DNA from: a bacterium endosymbiont of Escarpia laminata
GTDB taxonomy: Bacteria > Pseudomonadota > Gammaproteobacteria > Chromatiales > Chromatiaceae
Direction: 5' to 3'
Length of the DNA stretch: 64,000 nucleotides
NCBI GenBank assembly: GCA_003660235.1
Contig: QGON01000066.1
Span: 1-64,000 of the forward strand
In this document: positions 1-8,694 of the stretch, piece by piece
How the letters are laid out: every line of letters begins with the position of its first letter
How positions within the stretch are numbered: the first letter of the stretch is position 1
Notes under the pieces: generated by a model
Databases searched by the model: none
What the model saw: the letters and a program-made list of their open reading frames with translations, nothing else
Told to the model about the DNA's origin: nothing
Program-made: the position numbers and the translations under genes

Positions 1-139
1 ATCTGGCTGAATTCTGTTATCGCTTCAATCGCCGATTCAAGCTTGAAGAGATGATTTCGCGCCTCGGCTACGCTGCAGTGCGCACACCACCCATGCCACA
101 ACGCCTCCTCAGCATGGCTGAGGCTCGGGGGTAATCAGG
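1..139 (+). mobile_element. Right end of an IS1595/ISXO2-like insertion sequence
   Basis: The element ends in GGGGGTAATCAGG at 127-139, with GCTGAGGCTC just before it. Read inward this is CCTGATTACCCCC followed by GAGCCTCAGC, nearly the same as the ends of the MITE copies. It lies inside an IS4-family transposase reading frame that resumes at base 140, so it interrupted that gene. The left end and the target duplication partner are outside the window. Confidence 0.8.
3..134 (+). pseudogene. IS1595-family transposase, C-terminal end (cut by window edge)
   Basis: The frame from base 3 is open and encodes about 43 residues ending in a TAA at 132-134. It contains EFCYRFNRRF followed later by RTPPMPQRLLSMAE, which is the typical C-terminus of ISXO2-like (IS1595 family) DDE transposases. 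The element's right terminal repeat overlaps the stop codon and ends at 139. The rest of the gene lies upstream of the window, so I cannot tell whether the transposase is intact. Its terminal repeat matches those of the two MITE copies at 1400 and 17196, so this element or a sister copy is the likely source of the transposase that moves them. Confidence 0.8.
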
Positions 140-853
140 AAACCTTATGTATGGAAATTAAACCATAGTGGCCATATTCCAGAATTTGTTACAGTCACGG
201 ACGGCAAGGTAGGTGATGTTACCGTTGGCCGAACCATTGATTTTCCCAAAGGTAGTATCGTGGCAATTGATCGTGGGTATAATGACTACATCTGGTACAA
301 CCAATTGACTGAGAAAGAAATATTCTTTGTAACACGTCTTAAATCTAATGCTAAAACTCGTATTGTGCAACGCAATTCAGTGCTGAAGAACAAGGGCCTG
401 ACCAGTGATCATACTATTGAGTTTAGCGGTACACATACAGCAAAGAAATGTCCTATTCAGTTACGCCGCATTGGGTACCGTGATCCAGAAACAGGCAAGC
501 ACTACATTTTCCTGACCAACAATTTCAAGTTGGCTGCTAAGACTATTGCCGATATCTATAAGGCACGCTGGGATGTCGAGCTATTCTTTAAATGGATCAA
601 GCAGAACCTGAAAATCAAAACCTTCATCGGAACCAGCAAGAATGCTGTCATGACCCAGATATGGATTGCGATGTGTGTTTGTCTACTTCTGGCATTCATC
701 AAATTCCAGTCGAAGCTGAAGAAAAGCATGCAGCAAATTCTTCGTTTATTGCAGCTCAATCTGTTTGAAAAAACGAGACTTGATGGCTTTGCTGTGAAAG
801 TTAACGGGACAGCAGTGATATCATGTCCTTTCGGTAGCGAAGGAAGAAGCTGA
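140..853 (+). pseudogene. IS4-family transposase fragment interrupted by IS1595-like element
   Basis: From base 140 the frame reads PYVWKLNHSGHIPEFVTVTD and continues without a stop into VAIDRGYNDY, YKARWDVELFFKWIKQNLK and a C-terminal hydrophobic segment. This is the second half of the catalytic core of IS4-family DDE transposases, with the Y-(2)-R-(3)-E-(6)-K signature visible in ARWDVELFFKWIK. The N-terminal half is missing on this side of the IS1595 insertion and may lie left of the window. The last 20 or so residues, after LQLNLFEKTRLDG, do not look like a usual IS4 C-terminus, so the 3' end may also be rearranged. It is non-functional as it stands. Confidence 0.75.
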
Positions 854-1399
854 GTTTTTCGGGATTGAATATGCTGACAAATCGCTCAGTGATTTTGACC
901 CGGATACTGAACTGCTTTTTTCCGATTCCAACTTGTCACGAAAGAATTCCTGACGAAGTATTTCCGGGTTCTTTTTTCTGGCATCTTTATTTCATTTTGA
1001 TCCCTATAAGACCCTGCTAGTTGTGGCTCTTCCCTATTTATCGTGAACTTGGGGGATTATTTCAAGTGAGTCTTCGACCTCGTGATAGATTTTGGGACAT
1101 CCCAGTCCCCAAAATCGACTCGGCCTTCGACAACCTGTTTGTGCCCCGGCCGTCCCGGTCACTGGCACTACGCGACAACCTCGCAAGCTCGTTGCCGCTC
1201 CGTTGCCAGCTCCCGATGACTGGACGCCGCGCTCGGATGCCTACTTTGCTTCCCCTCTGGCGCAAGGCACGCCGGGTAAGCAGTGCGGCCTCGCGGCTAC
1301 CGGGGACTACCAGCCTTCGCTTCGCTCTCCATGGCTGGCAGCGATCGTGAATCTGAATGGCAAGCCTATGCAATCGATGCTCAGGCAACTATATTTCTT
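854..1399. other. Stretch between mobile elements with no convincing gene
   Basis: About 545 bases between the IS4 remnant and the first MITE. A frame at 822-953 is protein-like over about 43 residues (AKEEAEFFGIEYADKSL) but has no start and stops at 951-953, so it may be a gene remnant or the rearranged tail of the transposase. Overlapping open frames on both strands between about 1020 and 1450 show no recognisable domain, and two of them run into the MITE. I see no intact gene here. Confidence 0.5.
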
Positions 1400-1595
1400 C
1401 CTGATTACCCCTAAAGCTCAGCCACTGAGGAGAGCTATGAGTGTAACTCTATGAAATATAGCCATTACTTTGTGTTGCTGACTATTGAGCAGAAGAACAT
1501 GCCAATTTCTTCATACTTTTGAATTTGAAAACCAACGTCAAATCAAACAGTTGCTGTTACTGTGCCACAATAGCTGAGTCTCAGGGGTAATCAGG
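1400..1595. mobile_element. 196-bp MITE, copy 1, with perfect 8-bp target duplication
   Basis: The element starts CCTGATTACCCC and ends GGGGTAATCAGG. The inverted ends stay similar for about 22 bp (CTCAG at 1416-1420 against CTGAG at 1574-1578). It is flanked on both sides by TATTTCTT (1392-1399 and 1596-1603), a perfect 8-bp duplication, the size made by IS1595-family transposases. It is AT-rich and has no coding capacity. It is base-for-base identical to the copy at 17196-17391 and in the same orientation. It lies about 40 bp upstream of the hydrolase start at 1636, whose ribosome binding site is outside the element. Confidence 0.93.
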
Positions 1596-1635
1596 TATTT
1601 CTTTATCAGGAAAAACAAAAAAGGAGATCGACATC

Positions 1636-2460
1636 ATGAGCAAAGTCATCATCGGTATTCATGGGCTGGCCAACAAACCGCCGGAGAAGACGCTGGCCGA
1701 ATGGTGGGAACAAGCCATGCTGGAAGGACTGCGGAAGAATGCGGGCATCAACATGGATTCCCTCAATTTTCACTCGGTCTACTGGGCCGATGCCATGTAT
1801 GCCGAACCAGACCAAAACCCCGATGCTTACCACGAAGCAGAAGGCGGCGCACTGAAACGCTACGATGATGGCTGGCTGGACATTGTGAGAGCCAAGGCAT
1901 CATCGATCAACGGAAAAATGTGGGACTCGGCAAAGACGCTCTTCGGCATCGATAAGATTGCCGATATGGTACTGGAGAAAAAACTACAGGATCTGCATAA
2001 ATACTATACGGACAGTGAACTCCGCGAAGAGCTCAGGAAACGCCTGAAAAACGTTATTCTCGACAACAAAGGGGATCGCATCATGCTGGTCGCCCACTCC
2101 ATGGGCACCATCATCGCTTACGATGTCCTGCGGCAGCTCGGCAAAGAGGATCCCAATATCAAGATCGACCATTTCGTGACCATCGGCTCACCCCTTGGCC
2201 TACCCCACGTGAAATATAAAATCAGTGAAGAGAGTCCGCTGGTGCGTACCCCCAGTATCGTAAAAAAATGGACCAACCTTGCAGACCGGCGTGATCCAGT
2301 TGCAATCGACACCCATCTCGCAGACGACTACGACTCAAATGAGGATGGGGTCAAGGTGAGGGACGATCTGGTAATCAATGACTGGGGAAAGATCAACCAT
2401 AAATCATACGGTTATCTCAGAACGCCGGAGTTTACAGACTTGTTGAAAAAAGCGATGTAA
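1636..2460 (+). CDS. Alpha/beta-hydrolase fold protein (lipase/esterase-like)
   Basis: The 274-residue product has the outline of a serine hydrolase. An oxyanion-type IHGLANKP lies near residue 8, the nucleophile elbow AHSMG has Ser155, an aspartate lies in ADRRDPVA and a histidine in INHKSYGYL near the C-terminus, which would complete the triad. There is no signal peptide or membrane segment, so it is probably cytoplasmic. The ATG at 1636 follows a strong AAGGAG ribosome site. The substrate is unknown: the GxSxG and HG motifs fit lipases, esterases and related acyl hydrolases. It is a single gene just downstream of a MITE insertion that may have separated it from its original promoter. Confidence 0.75.
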   Translation: MSKVIIGIHGLANKPPEKTLAEWWEQAMLEGLRKNAGINMDSLNFHSVYWADAMYAEPDQNPDAYHEAEGGALKRYDDGWLDIVRAKASSINGKMWDSAKTLFGIDKIADMVLEKKLQDLHKYYTDSELREELRKRLKNVILDNKGDRIMLVAHSMGTIIAYDVLRQLGKEDPNIKIDHFVTIGSPLGLPHVKYKISEESPLVRTPSIVKKWTNLADRRDPVAIDTHLADDYDSNEDGVKVRDDLVINDWGKINHKSYGYLRTPEFTDLLKKAM

Positions 2461-2510
2461 AACAGCTGTCACGGCCTCATCATAATAAATGTTCACCCAG
2501 AAACAATAAT

Positions 2511-2593
2511 TCTCGCCAAGGCGCCGAGATCGCAAAGCTATAACTCATTGTTATTAAACGATTAAAAACGATTTTCTTGGCGTCTTTGCGAGA
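2511..2593. repeat. Inverted intergenic repeat of the CTTGGCG/CTTTGCGAG type
   Basis: TCTCGCCAAGGCGCCGAGAT (2511-2530) followed by CGCAAAG is answered in inverted orientation by CTTGGCGTCTTTGCGAGA at 2576-2593. Intergenic repeats built of these words occur in many bacterial genomes. The two arms could fold into an imperfect long hairpin between the hydrolase and hemH. No coding function. Confidence 0.6.
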
Positions 2594-2751
2594 GGAATAG
2601 TGGCAATTCCGGATGGGCACTATTTTAGGATAGGAATCGGTTAGGCTATCTGGTTTCGGTCGACTGTCGAGTGGTGTAGTCTTCCCACTTGATAAATCCA
2701 CCTGCAGTCTGCATCCACACTCGATCCGTTCTGCGAACAACAATTAACACC

Positions 2752-3795
2752 ATGACATATAGAAACCACTCGGACCTGGCACCCCCCGGGACTGGCTGCC
2801 TCGGCATCTTACTGACCAACCTCGGCACACCGGACAGCCCCACCACCAGTGATGTGCGGCGTTACCTGGCGGAATTCCTCAGCGATCCCCGTGTGGTGGA
2901 ATTCCCCAGACTGCTCTGGAAGGTCATTCTGCATGGCGTCATTTTGCGCATCCGTCCAAAGCGCTCCGCCGAATCCTACCGTACGATCTGGACAGAAAGT
3001 GGTTCACCGCTCCTGGACATCTCCAGACAACAGACTGACAAACTGCAGGCAGCCCTCAACGAACGGTTCGACAGCAAGGTCAAGGTCGTCCTGGCAATGC
3101 GCTACGGTAACCCCTCCATTGCACAAGGATTGGAAGTGCTGCGCCGCGAAAACGCCGAGCGCATCCTGATACTGCCGCTCTATCCCCAGTACTCCGCCAC
3201 GACCACCGCCTCAACTTTCGATGCGGTGACAAGTGAGCTGCAACACTGGCGGCGGCTGCCGGAACTGCGCTTCATCAACCACTACGGCCATGAAGCAGAC
3301 TACATACAGGTGCTGGCCGACTCAATCCAACGCTTCCGCGAACAGCATGGCGCGGCGGAAAAGCTGCTCTTCTCATTCCACGGCATTCCGGAAGATTACG
3401 CCGCCGCCGGTGATCCCTACCCCAGCGAGTGCCGTTTCACCGCCGAACAGGTTGCCGAAAGACTCCAATTGGAAGACTCACAGTGGCAACTCAGTTTTCA
3501 GTCCCGCTTCGGCAAAAAGGAGTGGATCAAGCCCTATACCGACCAAACCCTTATCTCCTGGGGCAAGGCAAAGGTACAACACGTCCAGGTGGTCAGTCCT
3601 GGTTTTTCCGCCGACTGTTTGGAAACACTGGAGGAGATCGCGGTGGAGAACAAGGGTTATTTCCAGCAAGCGGGCGGCGGCGCCTATGAATATATTCCCG
3701 CCCTCAACGCACAACCCGCTCACATCGAAATGCTGGCAGGCCTTGTGGAAAAACACACCCAAGGCTGGCCTGAATCAACCACCGGAAAGATCTAA
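2752..3795 (+). CDS. hemH: Ferrochelatase
   Basis: Inserts ferrous iron into protoporphyrin IX, the last step of protoheme synthesis. The product of about 347 residues begins GCLGILLTNLGTPDSP, the family N-terminus, and carries the conserved FSFHGIPEDY segment with the metal-handling histidine, SECRFTAEQVAERL, and FQSRFGKKEWIKPYT. I chose the ATG at 2752; a TTG at 2689 in the same frame would add 21 residues without family similarity. The stop codon overlaps the next gene's ATG by one base (TAATG), so the two are co-transcribed. Heme is needed here for the c-type cytochrome DsrJ and the DsrM subunit. Confidence 0.95.
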   Translation: MTYRNHSDLAPPGTGCLGILLTNLGTPDSPTTSDVRRYLAEFLSDPRVVEFPRLLWKVILHGVILRIRPKRSAESYRTIWTESGSPLLDISRQQTDKLQAALNERFDSKVKVVLAMRYGNPSIAQGLEVLRRENAERILILPLYPQYSATTTASTFDAVTSELQHWRRLPELRFINHYGHEADYIQVLADSIQRFREQHGAAEKLLFSFHGIPEDYAAAGDPYPSECRFTAEQVAERLQLEDSQWQLSFQSRFGKKEWIKPYTDQTLISWGKAKVQHVQVVSPGFSADCLETLEEIAVENKGYFQQAGGGAYEYIPALNAQPAHIEMLAGLVEKHTQGWPESTTGKI

Positions 3796-4181
3796 TGGAA
3801 AAAAAACCCCGCCCCGTCGACATCAAGGTGCATCAGCAGTCCCGCTTTCTCGATATCGCCTTCGACGATGGTGCCCACTTCTCACTGCCCTGTGAATATC
3901 TGCGGGTCTACTCACCCTCTGCCGAAACCCGCGGTCATACCCCGGCACAGGCAAAACTGGAGACCGGCAAGGAACGGGTCTCCATTACCGACATCAAACC
4001 CGTGGGCAGTTACGCGGTTAAAATCATCTTCGATGATGGTCATGACACAGGGCTCTACGATTGGAAGTATCTCTACAACCTGGGCAAGTTCCACCACGAA
4101 CTCTGGCAGGCCTATCTCGAAAAACTAGCCGCCACTGGCTATACGAGAGAGGACCCGGAACTGCCGGAACGGGAAAACTGA
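3795..4181 (+). CDS. DUF971 (GBBH-like N-terminal domain) protein
   Basis: A 128-residue protein made of a single DUF971 domain, the same fold as the N-terminal region of gamma-butyrobetaine hydroxylase. Visible hallmarks are LDIAFDDGAHFSLPCEYLRV, IKPVGSYAVKIIFDDGHDTG and YDWKYLYNLG. No catalytic hydroxylase domain follows. In other bacteria DUF971 domains occur alone or attached to Mrp/ApbC-type iron-sulfur carriers, and their biochemical role is not established. It is translationally coupled to hemH through the TAATG overlap, which hints at a role near heme or iron metabolism; that is inference. Confidence 0.85.
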   Translation: MEKKPRPVDIKVHQQSRFLDIAFDDGAHFSLPCEYLRVYSPSAETRGHTPAQAKLETGKERVSITDIKPVGSYAVKIIFDDGHDTGLYDWKYLYNLGKFHHELWQAYLEKLAATGYTREDPELPEREN

Positions 4182-4266
4182 CTTTCCGGTTTCCGGTTTC
4201 CAAAGTTTGCGTCGATCCGGAAACGCATCAAGCCCTATTTAACAATAATTTTGTAAACTCGCCCTG

Positions 4267-5490
4267 TCACCTGTCACCTTTCGCCGCAGCCACCCGCAAA
4301 CGCAGTGCATTGAGTTTGATGAAACCTTCCGCATCCTTCTGATCGTAAGCGCCCTCATCGTCCTCAAAAGTGGCGATGGACTCGTCAAACAGACTGTTGG
4401 TATCGGACTTACGGCCAACCACGTAGACGTTACCCTTGTAGAGTTTGAGCCTGACAACCCCGTTGACCACTTGCTGGGTCTGGTCGATGGCAACCTGCAG
4501 CATCTCCCGCTCCGGTGCGAACCAGTAACCGTTATAGACCAGCTTGGCATAACGCGGCATCAACTCGTCCTTCAGGTGGGCGGCCTCGCGGTCCAGGGTG
4601 AGTGACTCCATGGCACGATGTGCCTTCAACAGGATGGTGCCGCCGGGGGTTTCATAACAGCCGCGGGATTTCATGCCGACATAGCGATTCTCCACGATGT
4701 CCGCACGACCGATGCCGTTGTCGCCGCCCAGTTTGTTCAGGGTGGCCAAGAGAGTCGCCGGTGACATGGCCTCGCCATCGATGGCAACCACGTCGCCCTG
4801 CTCGAAGGTCAGCTCGATATACATCGATTTGTCCGGGGCCTGCTCCGGAGAGACCGACCAGCGCCACATATCCTCCCCCGGTTCTGTCCAGGGATCCTCC
4901 AAGTCGTAGCCTTCATAGGAGATGTGCAGCAGATTGGCATCCATGGAGTAGGGGGATTTCTTGCCCTCCCGCTTCATCTCTATAGGAATACCGTGGGTCT
5001 CAGCATAGGTCAGCAGCTTTTCACGGGAGTTGAGATCCCATTCACGCCAGGGGGCGATGATATGAATATCGGGACGCAGGGCATAGGCGCCCAGTTCAAA
5101 ACGCACCTGATCGTTGCCCTTGCCGGTGGCGCCGTGGGAGATGGCATCCGCCCCGGTCTCGTTGGCAATCTCGATCAGTCGCTTGGCGATCAGCGGCCGC
5201 GCAATGGAGGTGCCCAGCAGGTACTCGCCCTCGTATATGGCATTGGCGCGAAACATGGGGAAGACATAGTCCCGCACGAACTCTTCAGTGAGATCCTCGA
5301 TGTAGATCTCTTTGATGCCGGCGGCTTCCGCCTTGGCGCGTACAGGTTCCACCTCTTCGCCCTGACCGATGTCGGCAGTGAAGGTCACCACCTCACACTT
5401 GTATTCGTCCTGCAACCACTTGACGATAATGGAAGTATCCAGACCACCGGAATAGGCCAATACCACTTTCTTGACGCCCTCTGTCGACAT
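4267..5490 (-). CDS. argG: Argininosuccinate synthase
   Basis: Joins citrulline and aspartate with ATP to make argininosuccinate, the penultimate step of arginine synthesis. The 407-residue product is the usual bacterial type 1 length. The N-terminal P-loop [28 protein letters not shown], and [19 protein letters not shown] are all intact. The ATG at 5490 is preceded by TTTGGAGATGAACG on the coding strand. It is convergent with the DUF971 gene and divergent from the metallopeptidase at 5584. No argH or other arginine gene is next to it. Confidence 0.97.
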   Translation of the reverse strand: MSTEGVKKVVLAYSGGLDTSIIVKWLQDEYKCEVVTFTADIGQGEEVEPVRAKAEAAGIKEIYIEDLTEEFVRDYVFPMFRANAIYEGEYLLGTSIARPLIAKRLIEIANETGADAISHGATGKGNDQVRFELGAYALRPDIHIIAPWREWDLNSREKLLTYAETHGIPIEMKREGKKSPYSMDANLLHISYEGYDLEDPWTEPGEDMWRWSVSPEQAPDKSMYIELTFEQGDVVAIDGEAMSPATLLATLNKLGGDNGIGRADIVENRYVGMKSRGCYETPGGTILLKAHRAMESLTLDREAAHLKDELMPRYAKLVYNGYWFAPEREMLQVAIDQTQQVVNGVVRLKLYKGNVYVVGRKSDTNSLFDESIATFEDDEGAYDQKDAEGFIKLNALRLRVAAAKGDR

Positions 5491-5583
5491 CGTTCATCTC
5501 CAAATTCTGTAATTCAGTCCGGAATCCCGGGAAACGGGTTAGTATACCGGATTATTCGCCTGTTGTTGCCAACGGAAGATACC

Positions 5584-6267
5584 GTGCACTATCTGCTTCT
5601 CATCACCCTTGTCCTTGCTCTGATATACGCACCCCAATGGTGGGTGCAGCATATCCTTTCACGTTATAACCGGCAGGATGAGGAGTTTCCCGGCACAGGG
5701 GGAGAACTGGCCCGCCATCTGCTTGACCGCTTTGAACTCAAAGACATTCGCGTTGAAGCCACCGAATCCGGTGACCACTACGACCCTGTCAGCAAGACCG
5801 TGCGACTCACCAGGGACAAAATGGAGGGCAGAACACTGACCGCCATCACAACCGCAGCCCACGAGGTCGGACACGCCATCCAACACGCCAGTGGTTACCG
5901 CCCTTTTCGTCTGCGCATGGGACTGGCCAGGATAGCGATAGTCAGCCAGAAACTGGGGTCATTCCTGCTCTTTCTTGCCCCCCTGCTGGCAGGCATTACC
6001 CGGGCACCAAGCAGTGGTGTAATAGTGCTGTTGGCCGCGATCACTACCATGGGAACCGGACTCATCGTCCAGCTTATCACCCTGCCGGTGGAGTGGGATG
6101 CCAGCTTCGGCAAGGCGATGCCGATCCTCACTCAGGGAAAATATATCGATGCCTCTCAGGAAAAAAAGGCCAAGCGGATACTGAAGGCCTGTGCGCTCAC
6201 CTATGTCGCCTCATCGTTGGCCGGACTTCTGAATTTCTGGCGCTGGATGCAGGTATTGAGACGATAA
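5584..6267 (+). CDS. YugP-family neutral zinc metallopeptidase (membrane)
   Basis: The product of about 227 residues is the usual size of the YugP family. It has an N-terminal membrane segment (YLLLITLVLALIYAP), the zinc site AAHEVGHAIQ, and two hydrophobic segments (FLLFLAPLLAG and VIVLLAAITTMGTGLIVQLI). The sequence LPVEWDASFGKAM near the third quarter is typical of the family. I chose the GTG at 5584 because GGAAG lies just upstream; the frame is open further upstream only because it runs antisense through argG. The physiological substrate is unknown. An inverted repeat at 6305-6339 follows the gene. Confidence 0.85.
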   Translation: MHYLLLITLVLALIYAPQWWVQHILSRYNRQDEEFPGTGGELARHLLDRFELKDIRVEATESGDHYDPVSKTVRLTRDKMEGRTLTAITTAAHEVGHAIQHASGYRPFRLRMGLARIAIVSQKLGSFLLFLAPLLAGITRAPSSGVIVLLAAITTMGTGLIVQLITLPVEWDASFGKAMPILTQGKYIDASQEKKAKRILKACALTYVASSLAGLLNFWRWMQVLRR

Positions 6268-6304
6268 CCGCTCTATCTGGTAGGAGATGATAGGATAGCC
6301 GATG

Positions 6305-6339
6305 AGGAGCCTCTGAATGAGATGCATTCAGGGGCTCCT
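6305..6339 (+). terminator. Stem-loop after the metallopeptidase, possible terminator
   Basis: AGGAGCCTCTGAATG (6305-6319) and CATTCAGGGGCTCCT (6325-6339) form a 15-bp stem with one G-T pair and a 5-base loop. No long T-run follows, so termination would be weak. The same word AGGAGCCTCTGA occurs in a similar hairpin at the rnhB stop (14190-14220) and inverted at 25619-25630, so this may instead be a small dispersed repeat. Confidence 0.5.
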
Positions 6340-6407
6340 TAAGCAATGTCGGTTCATAGAAGAAGCAGACGTATCTGAACGCCTGCCACACAATAGCGAA
6401 TAGAACC

Positions 6408-8615
6408 ATGCAACTTCGAAGACACCCGTTACGAGATAGACGGCTTCTCTCTTCTCTCGTGATGCTTCCTGCAATTTGTTTTCAGATTGGGAACGCCGCC
6501 GGATCCGACCCAATCTCCGAAGACTATTTTTTCGAAGAGCTGCCCGTGGTGCTCTCCGCAACTCGTCTCTCCCAATCCCTGGCAGATACCCCCACGGCAA
6601 TGACGATCATCGACAAAGAGATGATCCGTGCATCCGGTGCCAGAAATATCCCTGATCTGCTGCGACTAGTACCGGGTTTTGCAGTGGGCTTCTATTCTGG
6701 TTCCAGGGCCACCGCAACCTATCACGGTCTGGCGGACCAGTATGCACGCGACATGCAGGTGCTGATCGATGGGCGATCAGTTTACGATCCCGCATTTGGT
6801 GGCGTCGCATGGGCCGATATGCCGATCGAGGTCGACGAAATAGATCGTATCGAAGTGATCAGGGGACCCAATGCCGCCGCTTATGGTTCCAACTCATTTT
6901 CCGGCGTTGTCAATATCATTAGCGATCACCCGGCGGATCGTCCCGGCACAATGCTGAAAACCATCATAGGCGAAGGCAATGTACGCAAGATATATGGACG
7001 TCATGCCGGATCAGTTGGAAATTTCGCCTATAGGCTTTCAGCCAACTACGATGAGTATGACGGCTTTGAAGATCGTGAAGACAGCGCCGACACCCGCTGG
7101 TTCAACTTCCACGGAGAGCAAACATTGGATAACGACGACACGGTGGAGTTTCGTGTCGGTTTCAGTCAGGGCAACTACGGCGAAGGCTGGTCGGATATTT
7201 TTCAGCAGACCAGGGTATTGAACAATCGTTACAACTTCCAACAGATAACCTGGAAACACCAGCAATCCCCAAGCAATGAGTTTCAAATCAATTTTTATCA
7301 CAACTACCAGCAGATAGAGGACAGCTACCGTTCACCTATCATCTCTGACGTCATCAAAGGGTTGGACGACCTGCAAGGTTTTCCCGAGCCGATACGGCCT
7401 GACATCTTCGCCCTTGGGCTCTCTGGTGGGAACTACAATTTCCAGATGTTTCTGGATGAACTAAAACTCACCGACTCGCCTCTGACCCTCTCCTGGCTCG
7501 GTTTTGAGTCAGATAGATACGATCTGGAATTTCAGCAGACACTACAGACGTCAGAAAATCTACGGTTAGTGTGGGGAGCGGGTGCGCGGCAGGATCGCGG
7601 GGAGAGTGTCTGGATCTTCCATCAATACGATGCTATTACGCGGAACCAAATACGCCTCTTTGCTAACACAGAGTGGCACATCTCTCCCGCGTGGGTTATC
7701 AACGCTGGCGGAATGGTCGAGCGTTTTGAAGATAAGGATCCCTTCTTCTCTCCCCGCCTCGCAATCAATCATCATATGGATCAGAACAATACCTTCAGGG
7801 CCAGCGCTTCACGCGCCTACCGCATGCCCACACTGCTGGAGGACCACATCAACCTTGTGGTCTTTCTCGATGAGCCGCTCAATGATCTGAACACCTGGAT
7901 ATTGGCAACCGGAAACCTGGATCCACAATCCATCGACAGTTTTGAACTGGGATATCTGGGCAGTTTTCCTGAAATTGGCCTGATTCTGGATCTCAAACTG
8001 TTTCATGAAAAGATCAACAATATGATCAATGAAATACATAATTTAGACATTCCAGACCCGGACCGTGGACTGACCGATCCCATCGCCCTCGCAACATTGA
8101 ATAATTTCAACCAACTGATTCAGGAGGGCGCGGGCACCTACATAAACTCAGGTGAGGCGACAATCAATGGGCTGGAAGTAAATCTTGACTTCAGGCCGAC
8201 TCCCCGCGATTTGATTTTTCTCGGCTACAGCTATGCCAATACTTATGGCCAGGAAGCTTTCCTGATTCTGGATGGCACAATCCAATCCGATAATGGCATT
8301 AGTGATAATGCTGCAAGCCATACCTTCAGCATCCTCGGCAGCCATCGTTTCGACAGCGGTATTCAGATCAGTTCAGCCTACTACCATGTCGGCGAAATGA
8401 CATGGGGTGGTGAAGGCGACCTGATCCCAACCTTCAGACGCTGGGACGTGAGACTGGGGAAACAGTTCACTCTGCCGGGCATGGATGGGGAAATAGCGCT
8501 TATCGGACAAAACCTCAACGGTGGGCATGTGGATTTTTTCAACGCGCCGAATCGTGACTTAGTCAACCGATGGGAAACCCGTTTCTTCCTTCAGGCATCA
8601 CTGGGTTTCAGATGA
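6408..8615 (+). CDS. TonB-dependent outer-membrane receptor
   Basis: A 735-residue outer-membrane receptor. A signal peptide-like start (RRLLSSLVMLPAICFQIGNAAG) is followed by the plug domain with ELPVVLSATRLSQSLADTP, LLRLVPGF, DGRSVYDPAFGGVAW and IEVIRGPNAAAYGSNSFSGVVNI, the classical plug signature. The rest is a beta-barrel rich in alternating aromatic strands. It ends LQASLGFR, with a hydrophobic last strand as in other barrels. The ligand cannot be read from sequence; the plug is of the small-molecule (cobalamin, siderophore) receptor type. It lies 79 bp before a periplasmic binding protein and a hybrid sensor kinase in the same direction, with no permease or ATPase, suggesting sensing rather than, or in addition to, uptake. 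Confidence 0.9.
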   Translation: MQLRRHPLRDRRLLSSLVMLPAICFQIGNAAGSDPISEDYFFEELPVVLSATRLSQSLADTPTAMTIIDKEMIRASGARNIPDLLRLVPGFAVGFYSGSRATATYHGLADQYARDMQVLIDGRSVYDPAFGGVAWADMPIEVDEIDRIEVIRGPNAAAYGSNSFSGVVNIISDHPADRPGTMLKTIIGEGNVRKIYGRHAGSVGNFAYRLSANYDEYDGFEDREDSADTRWFNFHGEQTLDNDDTVEFRVGFSQGNYGEGWSDIFQQTRVLNNRYNFQQITWKHQQSPSNEFQINFYHNYQQIEDSYRSPIISDVIKGLDDLQGFPEPIRPDIFALGLSGGNYNFQMFLDELKLTDSPLTLSWLGFESDRYDLEFQQTLQTSENLRLVWGAGARQDRGESVWIFHQYDAITRNQIRLFANTEWHISPAWVINAGGMVERFEDKDPFFSPRLAINHHMDQNNTFRASASRAYRMPTLLEDHINLVVFLDEPLNDLNTWILATGNLDPQSIDSFELGYLGSFPEIGLILDLKLFHEKINNMINEIHNLDIPDPDRGLTDPIALATLNNFNQLIQEGAGTYINSGEATINGLEVNLDFRPTPRDLIFLGYSYANTYGQEAFLILDGTIQSDNGISDNAASHTFSILGSHRFDSGIQISSAYYHVGEMTWGGEGDLIPTFRRWDVRLGKQFTLPGMDGEIALIGQNLNGGHVDFFNAPNRDLVNRWETRFFLQASLGFR

Positions 8616-8694
8616 TAGTTGGTCTATTCAAGATATTTTCAATGGATTGAAAATCCGCTTGCCTAATAAAGCGAAAAAATAAGGAAACCGGGAC

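Noticed and set aside
1021-1454. Overlapping open frames on both strands between the IS4 remnant and the first MITE
   Set aside because: No frame resembles a protein family; two run into the MITE, whose ends are not coding.
3233-3895. Plus-strand frame of about 220 codons overlapping hemH
   Set aside because: It is a shifted frame across the ferrochelatase gene with low-complexity S/P/R-rich translation and no motif.
4924-5583. Open frame joined to the 5' side of the zinc metallopeptidase, running antisense through argG
   Set aside because: It exists only because the complementary strand of argG stays open; the metallopeptidase starts at the GTG at 5584 after a ribosome site, and the upstream part shows no family similarity.
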